This document shows, in pieces, positions 42,186 through 50,456 of a stretch of DNA of 64,000 nucleotides; position 1 is the first letter of the stretch; the number at the start of each line of letters is the position of its first letter. Position numbers and translations under genes: made by a program. The notes under the pieces are model-generated. The model saw nothing but the letters and a program-made list of their open reading frames with translations, was not told the origin of the DNA and made no database searches. Origin of the DNA: Paenibacillus rhizovicinus. Its GTDB lineage: Bacteria; Bacillota; Bacilli; Paenibacillales; Paenibacillaceae. The stretch is from positions 6,436,001 through 6,500,000 of the forward strand of contig NZ_CP048286.1 of assembly GCF_010365285.1 (NCBI RefSeq). Direction: 5' to 3'.

Positions 42186-44897
42186 ATGCCGCAGCAGAAA
42201 AAATGGGCAAAACTGGCCTCATCATTCATGGTATTTTCTTTGCTCACGGGCTTCTCCGCAGCCGGCGCTGTTTCGGTTCATGCAGATGCTGCGATCACGA
42301 CCACGAAGTTTAGCGACGTGCCTGCAGGTCACTGGGCCGAGAAGCATATCGCCAAGCTGGCCAGCCAAGGCATCATTAAAGGCACGAACGGCGCATTCAA
42401 GCCGAGCGACAACATTTCGCAGCAGGAAGCGGTGGCGCTGGCGATTCGATTCATCGGCAAAGAAAATTTGGTGAAGGCCGACGAGGCGATCGTATTCCCG
42501 GACAACTTCGACGTCAGCACGTATTTCAAGCCATACATCATCCTCGCTTTTGAAGAGGGACTTCTCGACCGCGATGAAGAGTTCTTGCTGGCAGATGCCG
42601 AGCCGGACGTAGCTTGGGGCACGAAGAAAGCGTCCCGCGAGTGGATCACGAAACTGATCGTGAAAGCAATCGGCAAGGAGCAGACGGCGAAAGAGCTCGT
42701 TTCGACTCCTAGTTCGTTCAAGGACGGAAGCAAGGTCGGCACGGAATATACGGGCTACGTGAACGCAGCAGTTTCGCTCGGACTCGTCAAAGGCGTTACC
42801 GCAGACACGTTCGATCCGAAAGGCAGCATAACGCGCGCCGCAATCGCCACGCTTCTGAGCCGCGCGGAGACGCAATATCCGGTTGCGTACAGCGGTCAAT
42901 TCACGGCCATTCTAACAGGCAAGAGCAGCGGATCGCTTAGCCTGTACCAAGGCGATAAAGAAACGTCCATTGAATTAAGCGCGGATACATACGTGTACCG
43001 ATACGATTCCGAGAAGGCGGCCACGCTCGACCAGCTCGTTCCGAACACGAAGCTGCTCGTCGTAGCCAGCGGGAGCAAAGCATTGTACGTGGAACAGCTG
43101 GACGACGATCAGCAAGTAGAGAAAATCACAGGTACCGTGGATCATATCTTAGCTAATAAATTGTTGTTGTTCGTAGGCGACAAAACGCTTGAAATCAACT
43201 ATGACAGCAATACTGTCGTCACTGACGGATCCGGCAATGTAATTCCGGTAAGCAGTTTAACCGAAAGCAGCAAGGTTGAAATTACGCGTGATACGTATAG
43301 AGCAATACCGAATACGTTAGCGATAACCGTTCAATCCGCTCCGGTCAACAAGACCGGCCAAGGTACGGTGAAAGTGGTTCAAACGACTCCGCCGTCCATT
43401 ACCGTCGAGGACAGCACGACAGGCACGTCTTCCGTTTATAACGTTTCGCCGCAGGCAGATGTCATCTGGCAAGGGCAAATATTGGACGGAGGCTTGTCGC
43501 AGCTCCGCGTTGGCGATGTCGTGACCTATGATGTCAAAGATTCCATCGTCACGCGGGTAACGATCGCTCAAACGTCTTCGAAACTCGTGCGCGGAGATTT
43601 CTACTCGGCAAGCGCCGACGGCACCACGATCCAATACGTCAAAGGTTCAGGAACCGCGCAGCAGATGCTCGAGGCGAAATTCGTAACGGATACCGTCGAC
43701 GTTTCCATCGAAGGCCTGACGGGAACGACCATCGCCGATCTTGTTAAAGGCGACGTGCTTGATATTACGCTGAACGACAAGGACCAAGTGGCAGCGATCA
43801 AAGTCGTGAACCGCAAAGTCAACGTTCTGGTAGGCGCAACGGTCGTAAGCTTCGACAACGATCTGAAGGCGTTACTGGTTAAAGATACGAACAACAATTT
43901 GGCTTCGGTCTATTTAAGCGACAAAACCAGAATGGATATGAACGGCACGCCGATCGCATTGAGCGCCGTCTCGTCTTTGCTGCAGAAAGGGAAGAAGATC
44001 ACGCTTGGCTATACCGAGAATAAAGCAGTCTTCGTTCAGTTCGTGTATAAATATGACGGCACCGTAGTGTCAGTCAACACGAATTCGAGCCAAATCACCT
44101 TGATGCAAAGCAGCGGTACTCCGGTAACTGTTTCGATGGACATTCCGATGTACATTGAAATCGCCGGTAAAACATCCGCTCTTCTGAGCGACGTCAAACC
44201 CGGAAACGTCGTTACGGCGCTGTTAAACGGCAGCCAGGATAAAATTTCGTACTTGCAGGTGCATACAGCCAAGCAAGTCGAAATCTATTCCGTCGATACC
44301 GCCGGCAAGAAACTGAAGCTCAAAGGCAGCGACGGCACGTTCTACGACTATTCGACCGCGACGCTCGAAGTGACGAACGAGAAGGGCGATAAGTTGTCGA
44401 TCGGCAGCATCGCGGCAGGACAAACGGGCAACTTGTATTTCGTCGGCAACAGCATAGCTTCTTTGAAAATGCTGAACGTAACGGTCGGACGCCTAGCCTC
44501 CATTACGCCGACTGCCGTCTCGGTGATCGATAACAACGGCAGCACGGTCAATATTGCGCTCGGAACGGCTTACAGCGTCATCAAGAACGGAGTAACCGGA
44601 AGTTCCGCGGCCGTTCTTGCCGCAGGCGACCGGGTAGAGGTTAAGCTCGACGCGAATGATCAAGTCTTGATTACGGTCAATAGCGGCGTTGCCAAGAAGT
44701 TCTGGAAATACGATGCGGCATCCAAAGTGCTGTCCGTGAAACGGGAGTCGTTGACGGAAACGAATACGTACAGCGTAACGGCAGCTACGAGAATCACGCA
44801 AAACGGTTCGCCGATCAACATTAGCCAATTGGCAGACGGCGATTCCATCGTCCTCTACTTCTATCAGAACGCGCTGATCGAGATCGCAAAAGCTTAA
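42186..44897 (+). CDS. S-layer homology (SLH) domain cell-surface protein
   Basis: A 903-residue secreted protein: signal peptide to about residue 34 (VHADA), then SLH repeats at about 41-84 (FSDVPAGHWAEKHIAKLA) and about 182-225 (GYVNAAVSLGLVKG), with a degenerate middle repeat. SLH domains bind pyruvylated secondary wall polymer. The remaining 670 residues are Thr/Ser/Val-rich and beta-like, with repeated patterns such as DKVEITRDTYRA-type and LKVGDVVT-type strands, and no recognisable enzyme motif. GAGGAG precedes the ATG. A structural surface role is likely. Confidence 0.85.
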   Translation: MPQQKKWAKLASSFMVFSLLTGFSAAGAVSVHADAAITTTKFSDVPAGHWAEKHIAKLASQGIIKGTNGAFKPSDNISQQEAVALAIRFIGKENLVKADEAIVFPDNFDVSTYFKPYIILAFEEGLLDRDEEFLLADAEPDVAWGTKKASREWITKLIVKAIGKEQTAKELVSTPSSFKDGSKVGTEYTGYVNAAVSLGLVKGVTADTFDPKGSITRAAIATLLSRAETQYPVAYSGQFTAILTGKSSGSLSLYQGDKETSIELSADTYVYRYDSEKAATLDQLVPNTKLLVVASGSKALYVEQLDDDQQVEKITGTVDHILANKLLLFVGDKTLEINYDSNTVVTDGSGNVIPVSSLTESSKVEITRDTYRAIPNTLAITVQSAPVNKTGQGTVKVVQTTPPSITVEDSTTGTSSVYNVSPQADVIWQGQILDGGLSQLRVGDVVTYDVKDSIVTRVTIAQTSSKLVRGDFYSASADGTTIQYVKGSGTAQQMLEAKFVTDTVDVSIEGLTGTTIADLVKGDVLDITLNDKDQVAAIKVVNRKVNVLVGATVVSFDNDLKALLVKDTNNNLASVYLSDKTRMDMNGTPIALSAVSSLLQKGKKITLGYTENKAVFVQFVYKYDGTVVSVNTNSSQITLMQSSGTPVTVSMDIPMYIEIAGKTSALLSDVKPGNVVTALLNGSQDKISYLQVHTAKQVEIYSVDTAGKKLKLKGSDGTFYDYSTATLEVTNEKGDKLSIGSIAAGQTGNLYFVGNSIASLKMLNVTVGRLASITPTAVSVIDNNGSTVNIALGTAYSVIKNGVTGSSAAVLAAGDRVEVKLDANDQVLITVNSGVAKKFWKYDAASKVLSVKRESLTETNTYSVTAATRITQNGSPINISQLADGDSIVLYFYQNALIEIAKA

Positions 44898-44913
44898 TGT
44901 CCGTTGAAATGCC

Positions 44914-44945
44914 ATTGTCCTGGCTCATTGCCAGGACAATTTTTA
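44914..44945 (+). terminator. Terminator after the SLH gene
   Basis: A perfect 11-bp stem (ATTGTCCTGGC with its complement), TCATT loop, and TTTTT. Confidence 0.88.
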
Positions 44946-44998
44946 TTTCAATTCTGTGAAAACAGCGGTTCAAATGGCGATTACATACGCTCAGGCGG

Positions 44999-45027
44999 TT
45001 GATAAATGTGACATTTTTCGCTACACT
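44999..45027 (+). promoter_or_regulatory. Promoter for nth
   Basis: TTGATA and TACACT are exactly 17 bases apart. The start point would be near 45034, which decides against the ATG at 45036 as the nth start. Confidence 0.55.
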
Positions 45028-45062
45028 TTGAAACGATGGTTCTATTAGGAGTTGAGCGCGAG

Positions 45063-45731
45063 TTGAAGGCGAAAGAGAAAATGACCCATGTGCTGGGCGT
45101 TATCGGCCACATGTTCCCGGATGCGCATTGCGAGCTCAATCACAGCAACCCTTTCGAGCTGACCATTGCCGTATTGCTTTCAGCGCAGTGCACCGACGAA
45201 ACCGTGAATAAAGTCACGGCGAATTTGTTTCAAAAATACCGAACGCCTTCCGATTATTTGGCCGTCCCTTTGGACGAGCTGGAGAATGATATAAAGCGGA
45301 TCGGACTTTACCGCAACAAAGCCTTGTTTATTCAGAAGCTTTGCCGCATGCTGATTGACGATTACGGCGGTGACGTGCCGCGGGAACACGCGGAGCTCAC
45401 GAAGCTGCCCGGCGTAGGCCGCAAAACAGCCAACGTTGTCGTATCCAACGCATTCGGCGTTCCGGCGATCGCCGTCGACACGCATGTCGAACGCGTATCC
45501 AAGCGGCTGGGGTTCGCGACTGCGGACGACAGCGTGCTGGAGGTCGAGAAGAAGCTGATGAAGCTGGTCCCTCGGGAATTATGGACGGAAACCCATCACC
45601 GGCTGATTTTTTTCGGACGGTATCATTGCAAGGCCCAGAACCCGCAATGTCCTGTCTGCCCGCTGCTGGATTGCTGCAAAGAAGGCAAGCAACGTATGAA
45701 ACCCGCTCTAAACCGAAAGGCTAAGAGCTAA
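45063..45731 (+). CDS. nth: Endonuclease III
   Basis: A base-excision DNA glycosylase/AP lyase for oxidised pyrimidines. The helix-hairpin-helix LPGVGRKTAN carries the catalytic Lys121, and Asp139 lies in VDTHVERV. The C-terminal [4Fe-4S] loop C-x6-C-x2-C-x5-C is Cys189, Cys196, Cys199 and Cys205. The TTG at 45063 gives 222 residues, near the usual length, with TAGGAG 11 bases upstream. The in-frame ATG at 45036 has no ribosome site and would make the message nearly leaderless. Confidence 0.93.
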   Translation: MKAKEKMTHVLGVIGHMFPDAHCELNHSNPFELTIAVLLSAQCTDETVNKVTANLFQKYRTPSDYLAVPLDELENDIKRIGLYRNKALFIQKLCRMLIDDYGGDVPREHAELTKLPGVGRKTANVVVSNAFGVPAIAVDTHVERVSKRLGFATADDSVLEVEKKLMKLVPRELWTETHHRLIFFGRYHCKAQNPQCPVCPLLDCCKEGKQRMKPALNRKAKS

Positions 45732-45771
45732 ACGCTTTTCCAACCACTTATAGAGAAGGATGATAAAACCA

Positions 45772-46038
45772 ATGAAATGCATTTCCGTGTACACGAAAGA
45801 TTTTTCCCTGTTCTCCGACATTTACGAGCAAATCATGGAAGCACCGCCAGCCGAGAACGAAGAAATCATTCTTGAAGGCGTGACAGTTAGCGGAGCAGGG
45901 GACGTGCCTGATCAATATATTGAACGTATGAGATTGAAACCGGAATGCGTCGTCATGAAAGAAAAAGAGCGCGGCGTAACGATTCTGCAGCACGGCGAAG
46001 TATTCGAAATTTGCATGCCGTCCGTTCAACTCGTTTGA
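45772..46038 (+). CDS. Conserved small protein, function unknown
   Basis: An 88-residue acidic protein starting MKCISVYTKDFSLFSDI. It has conserved-looking blocks ENEEIILEGVTVSGAGDVP and KPECVVMKEKERGVTIL. I believe similar proteins are common in Paenibacillaceae, sometimes with a doubtful NAD/FAD-utilising label, but no cofactor motif is visible. The ATG at 45772 is chosen because GAAGGAT lies at a good distance; the ATG at 45760 overlaps that site. It may share a transcript with nth. Confidence 0.65.
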   Translation: MKCISVYTKDFSLFSDIYEQIMEAPPAENEEIILEGVTVSGAGDVPDQYIERMRLKPECVVMKEKERGVTILQHGEVFEICMPSVQLV

Positions 46039-46079
46039 TCGAAATCGGTTCAACTGAATTGAACCTAATCGGTTCAACT
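46024..46079. repeat. Three GTTCAACT boxes with 24-base period before dynA
   Basis: GTTCAACT occurs at 46024, 46048 and 46072, exactly 24 bases apart, each of the last two preceded by AATCG. The middle one also forms an inverted repeat GGTTCAA-N5-TTGAACC (46047-46065). The first overlaps the end of the 88-residue gene. Confidence 0.55.
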
Positions 46080-46146
46080 TTGGTAGCCATAAGGCCGGGC
46101 ATGCATATGAGGTAAGGAAAGACGGGGAGCACAGGGAGAGAGAAAC

Positions 46147-49100
46147 ATGAGCCATACGATTGAAAAAAATGCACAAGCCATGGAAAACGCGTTGGCCGGC
46201 ATGGCGACCATGATGGCTGCGGCGGGAGACCAAGGCGACGCGAAGCGAATGCGGGAGCTGCGGTCGAAGCTGGATCATGGCCAGCTGACCGTTGCGTTCT
46301 GCGGCCACTTCTCCGCGGGGAAATCAACGCTGGTCAACCGGCTATGCGGCACGGAACTGCTGCCGTCCAGTCCGATTCCGACCAGCGCGAACGTCGTCAG
46401 CATCATGAACGGGGAAGCGAAGGCGACGATCAAGAAGCTTGTCTCCGGACAAGAACAGACGCTGGAGGTTCCCATTCAAGACGTAAATGCTTACTGTAAA
46501 GACGGAGAAACGGTTCTGTCCGTTTCCTTGTCTTACCCCATCCCCCGGCTTGGCAGCCATACGGTGCTGCTGGATACGCCGGGTATCGATTCAACGGACG
46601 ACGCGCACCGGATGGCGACCGAATCGGCGCTGCATTTGGCGGACGTCGTTTTTTACGTCATGGACTACAATCACGTCCAGTCGGAAATCAACTTTACGTT
46701 CGCGAAGCAGTTGAAGGAATGGGGCAAGCCGCTTTATTTGATCGTGAACCAAATCGATAAGCACCGCGAGAGCGAGCTGTCGTTCGAATCGTATAAGCAG
46801 AGCGTCGACGAAGCGTTCGGGAACTGGCATTTGGAACCGAGCGGCATCGTTTATTTGTCGTTGCGCGAACCGAACCATCCGCATTCCGAATGGTCGTCTT
46901 TGTTGTCCTTGTTCGAGAAGCTGGCCGAGATGCGCAGGCCGCTCGCCGTTTGCAGCGTGGACGCTTCCGCGCGCCATGTGGTTCGTCTGCACGGCAAAGC
47001 GATGGACGAAGCATCCGAGAACGAACGCGAACGTCTGCTGGCCGTGGCCGGCGGGGAAGCGGAGGCGGACCAGGTACGCGAAGAGCTCGCGTCCTTGGAC
47101 GCCCGTATCCGGCAAGGGGAAGCCGAAGTGGATGGGCTGCGCACACGCCTTCGGCTCGACGTGCAGAGCTTGCTCGATAATGCAAACGTCACGCCCGCGG
47201 CAACGCGGGATCTGGCGCAGACGTTCCTGGAGAGCCGCAAGCCTGGATTTAAAGCGGGACTGCTGTTCGCGGGCGCAAAGACGGCTGCTGAACAGGAGCG
47301 ACGCCTGCAGGCGTTCTATCATGATTTCCATGCCAAGGTGCAAGCGGGTATCGAATGGCATTTGCTCGACTTGCTGCGGAAGGCGGCGGACGGCATCGGC
47401 TGGCGCGGCGAAACGCTGGAAGCGGAGCTCTCGCCGTTCGTCAACGGCTTGTGGGACGCCGACTTGCTCGTGACGCAAGTCAATACGGGCGCTTCGTTCG
47501 GCAACGCCTATACGATGACCTACAGCAAAGAAGTCGCCGAGGCTGTGAAAGGGCTGTACCGCAAGCGCGCGCTCGCATGGATCGACGCGCTTGGCGATCG
47601 TGCCGCCGCGGCCGGCGAAGCTGCCGCTGCGCCGCTGCGCGCGCGGCAGGCCGAGCTTGCGGCGCAAGCCGGCGCGCTCGCGGAGCTGGCCGCGCTGGCA
47701 GAGCGCGCGGCCGCGCACTTGGCGCGGCTGGCGGCGCTGCTGCCGCCTGCGCCGCCGCGCCCGGAGCTGCCGAAGCCGCAGGCGCTCGGCAGCGGGGCGC
47801 GCAGCGCCTCCGGCGCCGAGCCGGCGGCGCATAGCGCCGGCTCTGGCGCGGCCTCGGCCGCGGCGGCAACGCCCGCGGCCGGCGGCGACGCAGGCGCAGC
47901 CGCGCCGCAAAGCGGCGGCGCTGGCGCGCCCGGGCTTGCGGCGGCGGCGGCGAACCCTGCCGCCGGGGAAGCCCTCGCTCCGCAGCGCAAGGCGGCGGAG
48001 CGGCTGAGCAAAGCCGCGGACCTGCTGGCGCCGCATCCATCGCTGGCCGCGGCCGTGCACGGCATGCGCGACAAGGCGGAGCGTTTGCGCAGCAGCCGGT
48101 TCACGATCGCGCTGTTCGGTGCGTTCAGCGCGGGAAAATCCTCGCTCGCCAATGCATTGCTTGGCGACGCGGTGCTGCCGGTCTCGCCGAATCCGACGAC
48201 GGCGGCGGTCAACCGGATCGTACCGCCGACGGCGGAACGGGCGCATGGCACGGCGGCCGTCTGGATGAAATCGCGCGAAGCGATGCTGGACGATTTGCGT
48301 TACTCGCTCGGCTTGCTGGGCGAGAACGCGGCTCAGCTAAGCGACGACGCGCTGCTGCAGGCTATTCACAAGCTGTCGCCTGACGGCGTGCATGCCGGCG
48401 GACGGCCGCATTACAGCTTCCTGAAGGCTGCCGCGAAGGGCTGGGCGGAGCATGAGGCCCATCTGGGGCAGCAGCTGGCGGTGAGCGGCGAAGAATACCG
48501 CCGCTACGTCGCGGAAGAGTCGCGGTCCTGCTTCGTCAGCGAGATCGAGCTCTACCACGCCAACCCGTTGACTGCCCAAGGCATCGTCCTCGTGGACACG
48601 CCGGGAGCCGATTCCGTCAACGCGCGCCATACCGGCGTCGCATTCAACTACATCAAGAATGCGGACGCGATCTTGTTCGTGACCTATTACAATCACGCTT
48701 TCTCGCAAGCCGACCGTCAATTCTTGATGCAGCTGGGCCGCGTGAAAGATCAATTCGAGCTCGATAAAATGTTCTTCATCGTCAACGCAGCCGATCTGGC
48801 TGCCAGTCAAGAGGAGCTGGAGGGCGTGCTCGCGCACGTGGAGCGCAACCTGCAGCAGCACGGCATCCGTTTCCCGCGGATGTTCCCGGTTTCGAGCCTG
48901 CAGGCGCTGGACGGCAAACGCGCCGGAAGCAGCCGCCTGATCGCCGAATCCGGCATCGGCGCTTTCGAAGAGTCGTTCCTCGGCTTCACGAGGGACGATC
49001 TCGGCGCGCTGGCCGTCGCATCGGCCGAACAGGAGCTGGAACGCTCCCGCCGCACGATCGCGAATTGGCTGGAGGCCGCATCGGGCGACGAGCAATCGCG

Positions 49101-49851
49101 TGAACTTGCCCGCGAAGCGTTGCTGGCGAACGCGGAGGAGGCCCGCAAGCATGCGGATGCGCTCGCCGTTCCCAAAGAACACGTGCAGCTGCAGCAGGAA
49201 CTGAAGGAACTGCTCTTCTACGTGCTCCAGCGGGTTAATTTCCGTTTTGGCGACCATTATCATTTTGCCTTCAATCCGTCTGCATTGCAGGATGACGGCA
49301 GAGATCTGAAGAAAGCGATGTGGACGTCATGGCTGGAGCTGCAGCGGCTGCTGCAGATCGAGCTGGCACAGGAGCTGCAAGCGACCTCGCTGCGTCTAGA
49401 TAACGTGCTGAATAAGCTTGCTGCGAAGCAGTACGCGGACACCGCGGAGGAGGCCGCCGGCGCGTTGGAAGGCTTCTCGCCGTCTCCTTACAAGCCGCTG
49501 GAGCTTCCGACGCCGGAGGAACAGCCGGCTTGGACCGCTTCATCTGTCGATATCAAGCTGCTCTGGAGCAAGTTCAAATCGCCGAAGCATTTCTTCGAGA
49601 GCGAAGGCAAGAACGCGCTGCGCGCCGTCCTGGAGAAGGAACTTGCCGATCCGCTTCAAGCGTGGATGGCGGATGCCGAACAGGCATGGAGCGCGCGCTA
49701 CGGCGAGCTGATGCGGGAGGCTTCCGCGGCTAGCGCGAGTCTGCTTGCGGCCGATATTGAATCGTTCTGCCAAGGCAAACTGGCTTCATTGTCCGGCAGC
49801 ACGGATATGAACGAGCTGCGCCGGATTCAGCAAGCGCTGCTTGCGATCTAG
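46147..49851 (+). CDS. dynA: Fused double dynamin-like GTPase (DynA/YpbR type)
   Basis: A 1234-residue protein of two tandem dynamin-like units. Unit 1 has G1 GHFSAGKST at residues 53-61 and G3 DTPGIDS; unit 2 has G1 GAFSAGKSS near residue 657 and G3 DTPGADS. Each is followed by long helical stalk regions. B. subtilis DynA (1193 residues) has this design and tethers or fuses membranes, protecting against phage and pore-formers. The units are joined by an unusual linker of about 150 residues (478-631), almost all Ala, Gly, Pro, Arg and Glu, encoded by very GC-rich DNA. The ATG has GGGAGAG upstream. Confidence 0.9.
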   Translation: MSHTIEKNAQAMENALAGMATMMAAAGDQGDAKRMRELRSKLDHGQLTVAFCGHFSAGKSTLVNRLCGTELLPSSPIPTSANVVSIMNGEAKATIKKLVSGQEQTLEVPIQDVNAYCKDGETVLSVSLSYPIPRLGSHTVLLDTPGIDSTDDAHRMATESALHLADVVFYVMDYNHVQSEINFTFAKQLKEWGKPLYLIVNQIDKHRESELSFESYKQSVDEAFGNWHLEPSGIVYLSLREPNHPHSEWSSLLSLFEKLAEMRRPLAVCSVDASARHVVRLHGKAMDEASENERERLLAVAGGEAEADQVREELASLDARIRQGEAEVDGLRTRLRLDVQSLLDNANVTPAATRDLAQTFLESRKPGFKAGLLFAGAKTAAEQERRLQAFYHDFHAKVQAGIEWHLLDLLRKAADGIGWRGETLEAELSPFVNGLWDADLLVTQVNTGASFGNAYTMTYSKEVAEAVKGLYRKRALAWIDALGDRAAAAGEAAAAPLRARQAELAAQAGALAELAALAERAAAHLARLAALLPPAPPRPELPKPQALGSGARSASGAEPAAHSAGSGAASAAAATPAAGGDAGAAAPQSGGAGAPGLAAAAANPAAGEALAPQRKAAERLSKAADLLAPHPSLAAAVHGMRDKAERLRSSRFTIALFGAFSAGKSSLANALLGDAVLPVSPNPTTAAVNRIVPPTAERAHGTAAVWMKSREAMLDDLRYSLGLLGENAAQLSDDALLQAIHKLSPDGVHAGGRPHYSFLKAAAKGWAEHEAHLGQQLAVSGEEYRRYVAEESRSCFVSEIELYHANPLTAQGIVLVDTPGADSVNARHTGVAFNYIKNADAILFVTYYNHAFSQADRQFLMQLGRVKDQFELDKMFFIVNAADLAASQEELEGVLAHVERNLQQHGIRFPRMFPVSSLQALDGKRAGSSRLIAESGIGAFEESFLGFTRDDLGALAVASAEQELERSRRTIANWLEAASGDEQSRELAREALLANAEEARKHADALAVPKEHVQLQQELKELLFYVLQRVNFRFGDHYHFAFNPSALQDDGRDLKKAMWTSWLELQRLLQIELAQELQATSLRLDNVLNKLAAKQYADTAEEAAGALEGFSPSPYKPLELPTPEEQPAWTASSVDIKLLWSKFKSPKHFFESEGKNALRAVLEKELADPLQAWMADAEQAWSARYGELMREASAASASLLAADIESFCQGKLASLSGSTDMNELRRIQQALLAI

Positions 49852-49889
49852 TCTCGGATTGTCCTTCTTGTACTCATTGATTTCAACCC

Positions 49890-49938
49890 AAAAAGAAGCT
49901 TACCCGCGAGTCATGCTCGCGCGATAAGCTTCTTTTTT
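49890..49938 (+). terminator. Terminator after dynA
   Basis: A long stem (AAAAAGAAGCTTA with TAAGCTTCTTTTT, plus an inner CGCGAG/CTCGCG) around a short loop, ending in six Ts. Confidence 0.85.
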
Positions 49939-50100
49939 GCATGCAAACAACTCACTCTCGCGCGCCATCCATCCGCATTCCTGCCGTCATTTCCGTCGAC
50001 TCCAAGTCGTTATCCACCTGCCGTCTACCCGCTATTCGCCTGCCATTCAACCGCCATTCGAACCTACTTCAACACGCCATCCCATTCTCTCATCCGCACC

Positions 50101-50144
50101 TGCCGAGCAGCTGTGATTTTCAGGTCCGAGAACGCTGCTCGGCA
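50101..50144. repeat. 11-bp inverted repeat with 22-base loop
   Basis: TGCCGAGCAGC pairs perfectly with GCTGCTCGGCA. No T-tract follows on either strand, so it is not an obvious terminator. Confidence 0.5.
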
Positions 50145-50315
50145 AGTCATTTTCGCTTGAAAATAAATCATGCAAAAACAGAGGCAAATGTGCAAAAACG
50201 GAGGAATATGCCCTTATTTGCCACGATTTGAGACGATATCGAAGAATACCCCCTTACTTTTGAGCAGGATGGAAGCGCAAGCGAATTTTGTCAACTATAT
50301 GCCCCCGCACTCTGT

Positions 50316-50344
50316 TTGCCGTACCGGACTCATGCTGTTAATAT
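50316..50344 (+). promoter_or_regulatory. Candidate promoter for the heterodimeric ABC exporter
   Basis: TTGCCG and TAATAT are 17 bases apart, with TGT preceding the -10. The leader would be about 105 bases. Confidence 0.45.
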
Positions 50345-50456
50345 TCAGTCATATCAAGAAGAAACGGCCGTAACCTGCAGTAACGGCGCGCTTCGTTTCT
50401 TCCTAAATCAGCTTCAACACAGTTGCACAAACCAGCACAGGGAGAGGGTTACCCAA

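Larger units (their letters stand above)
49852..50456. other. Intergenic region between dynA and the ABC exporter
   Basis: After the dynA terminator the + strand is rich in C and T, with repeated CGCCATTC-like words to about 50090. A hairpin follows at 50101-50144, then two imperfect copies of a TGCAAAAAC-rGAGG word near 50171 and 50191. A promoter candidate at 50316-50344 leads into the ABC genes. I see no convincing gene. Confidence 0.5.

Noticed and set aside
44999..45062. Leaderless nth starting at the ATG at 45036
   Set aside because: The promoter places the RNA start at about 45034 and a TTG at 45063 has a good ribosome site and gives the usual protein length.
46591..48251. Long open frames antisense to dynA and in other frames over its linker
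   Set aside because: The GC-rich linker leaves few stop codons in any frame; products are Arg/Ala/Pro strings.
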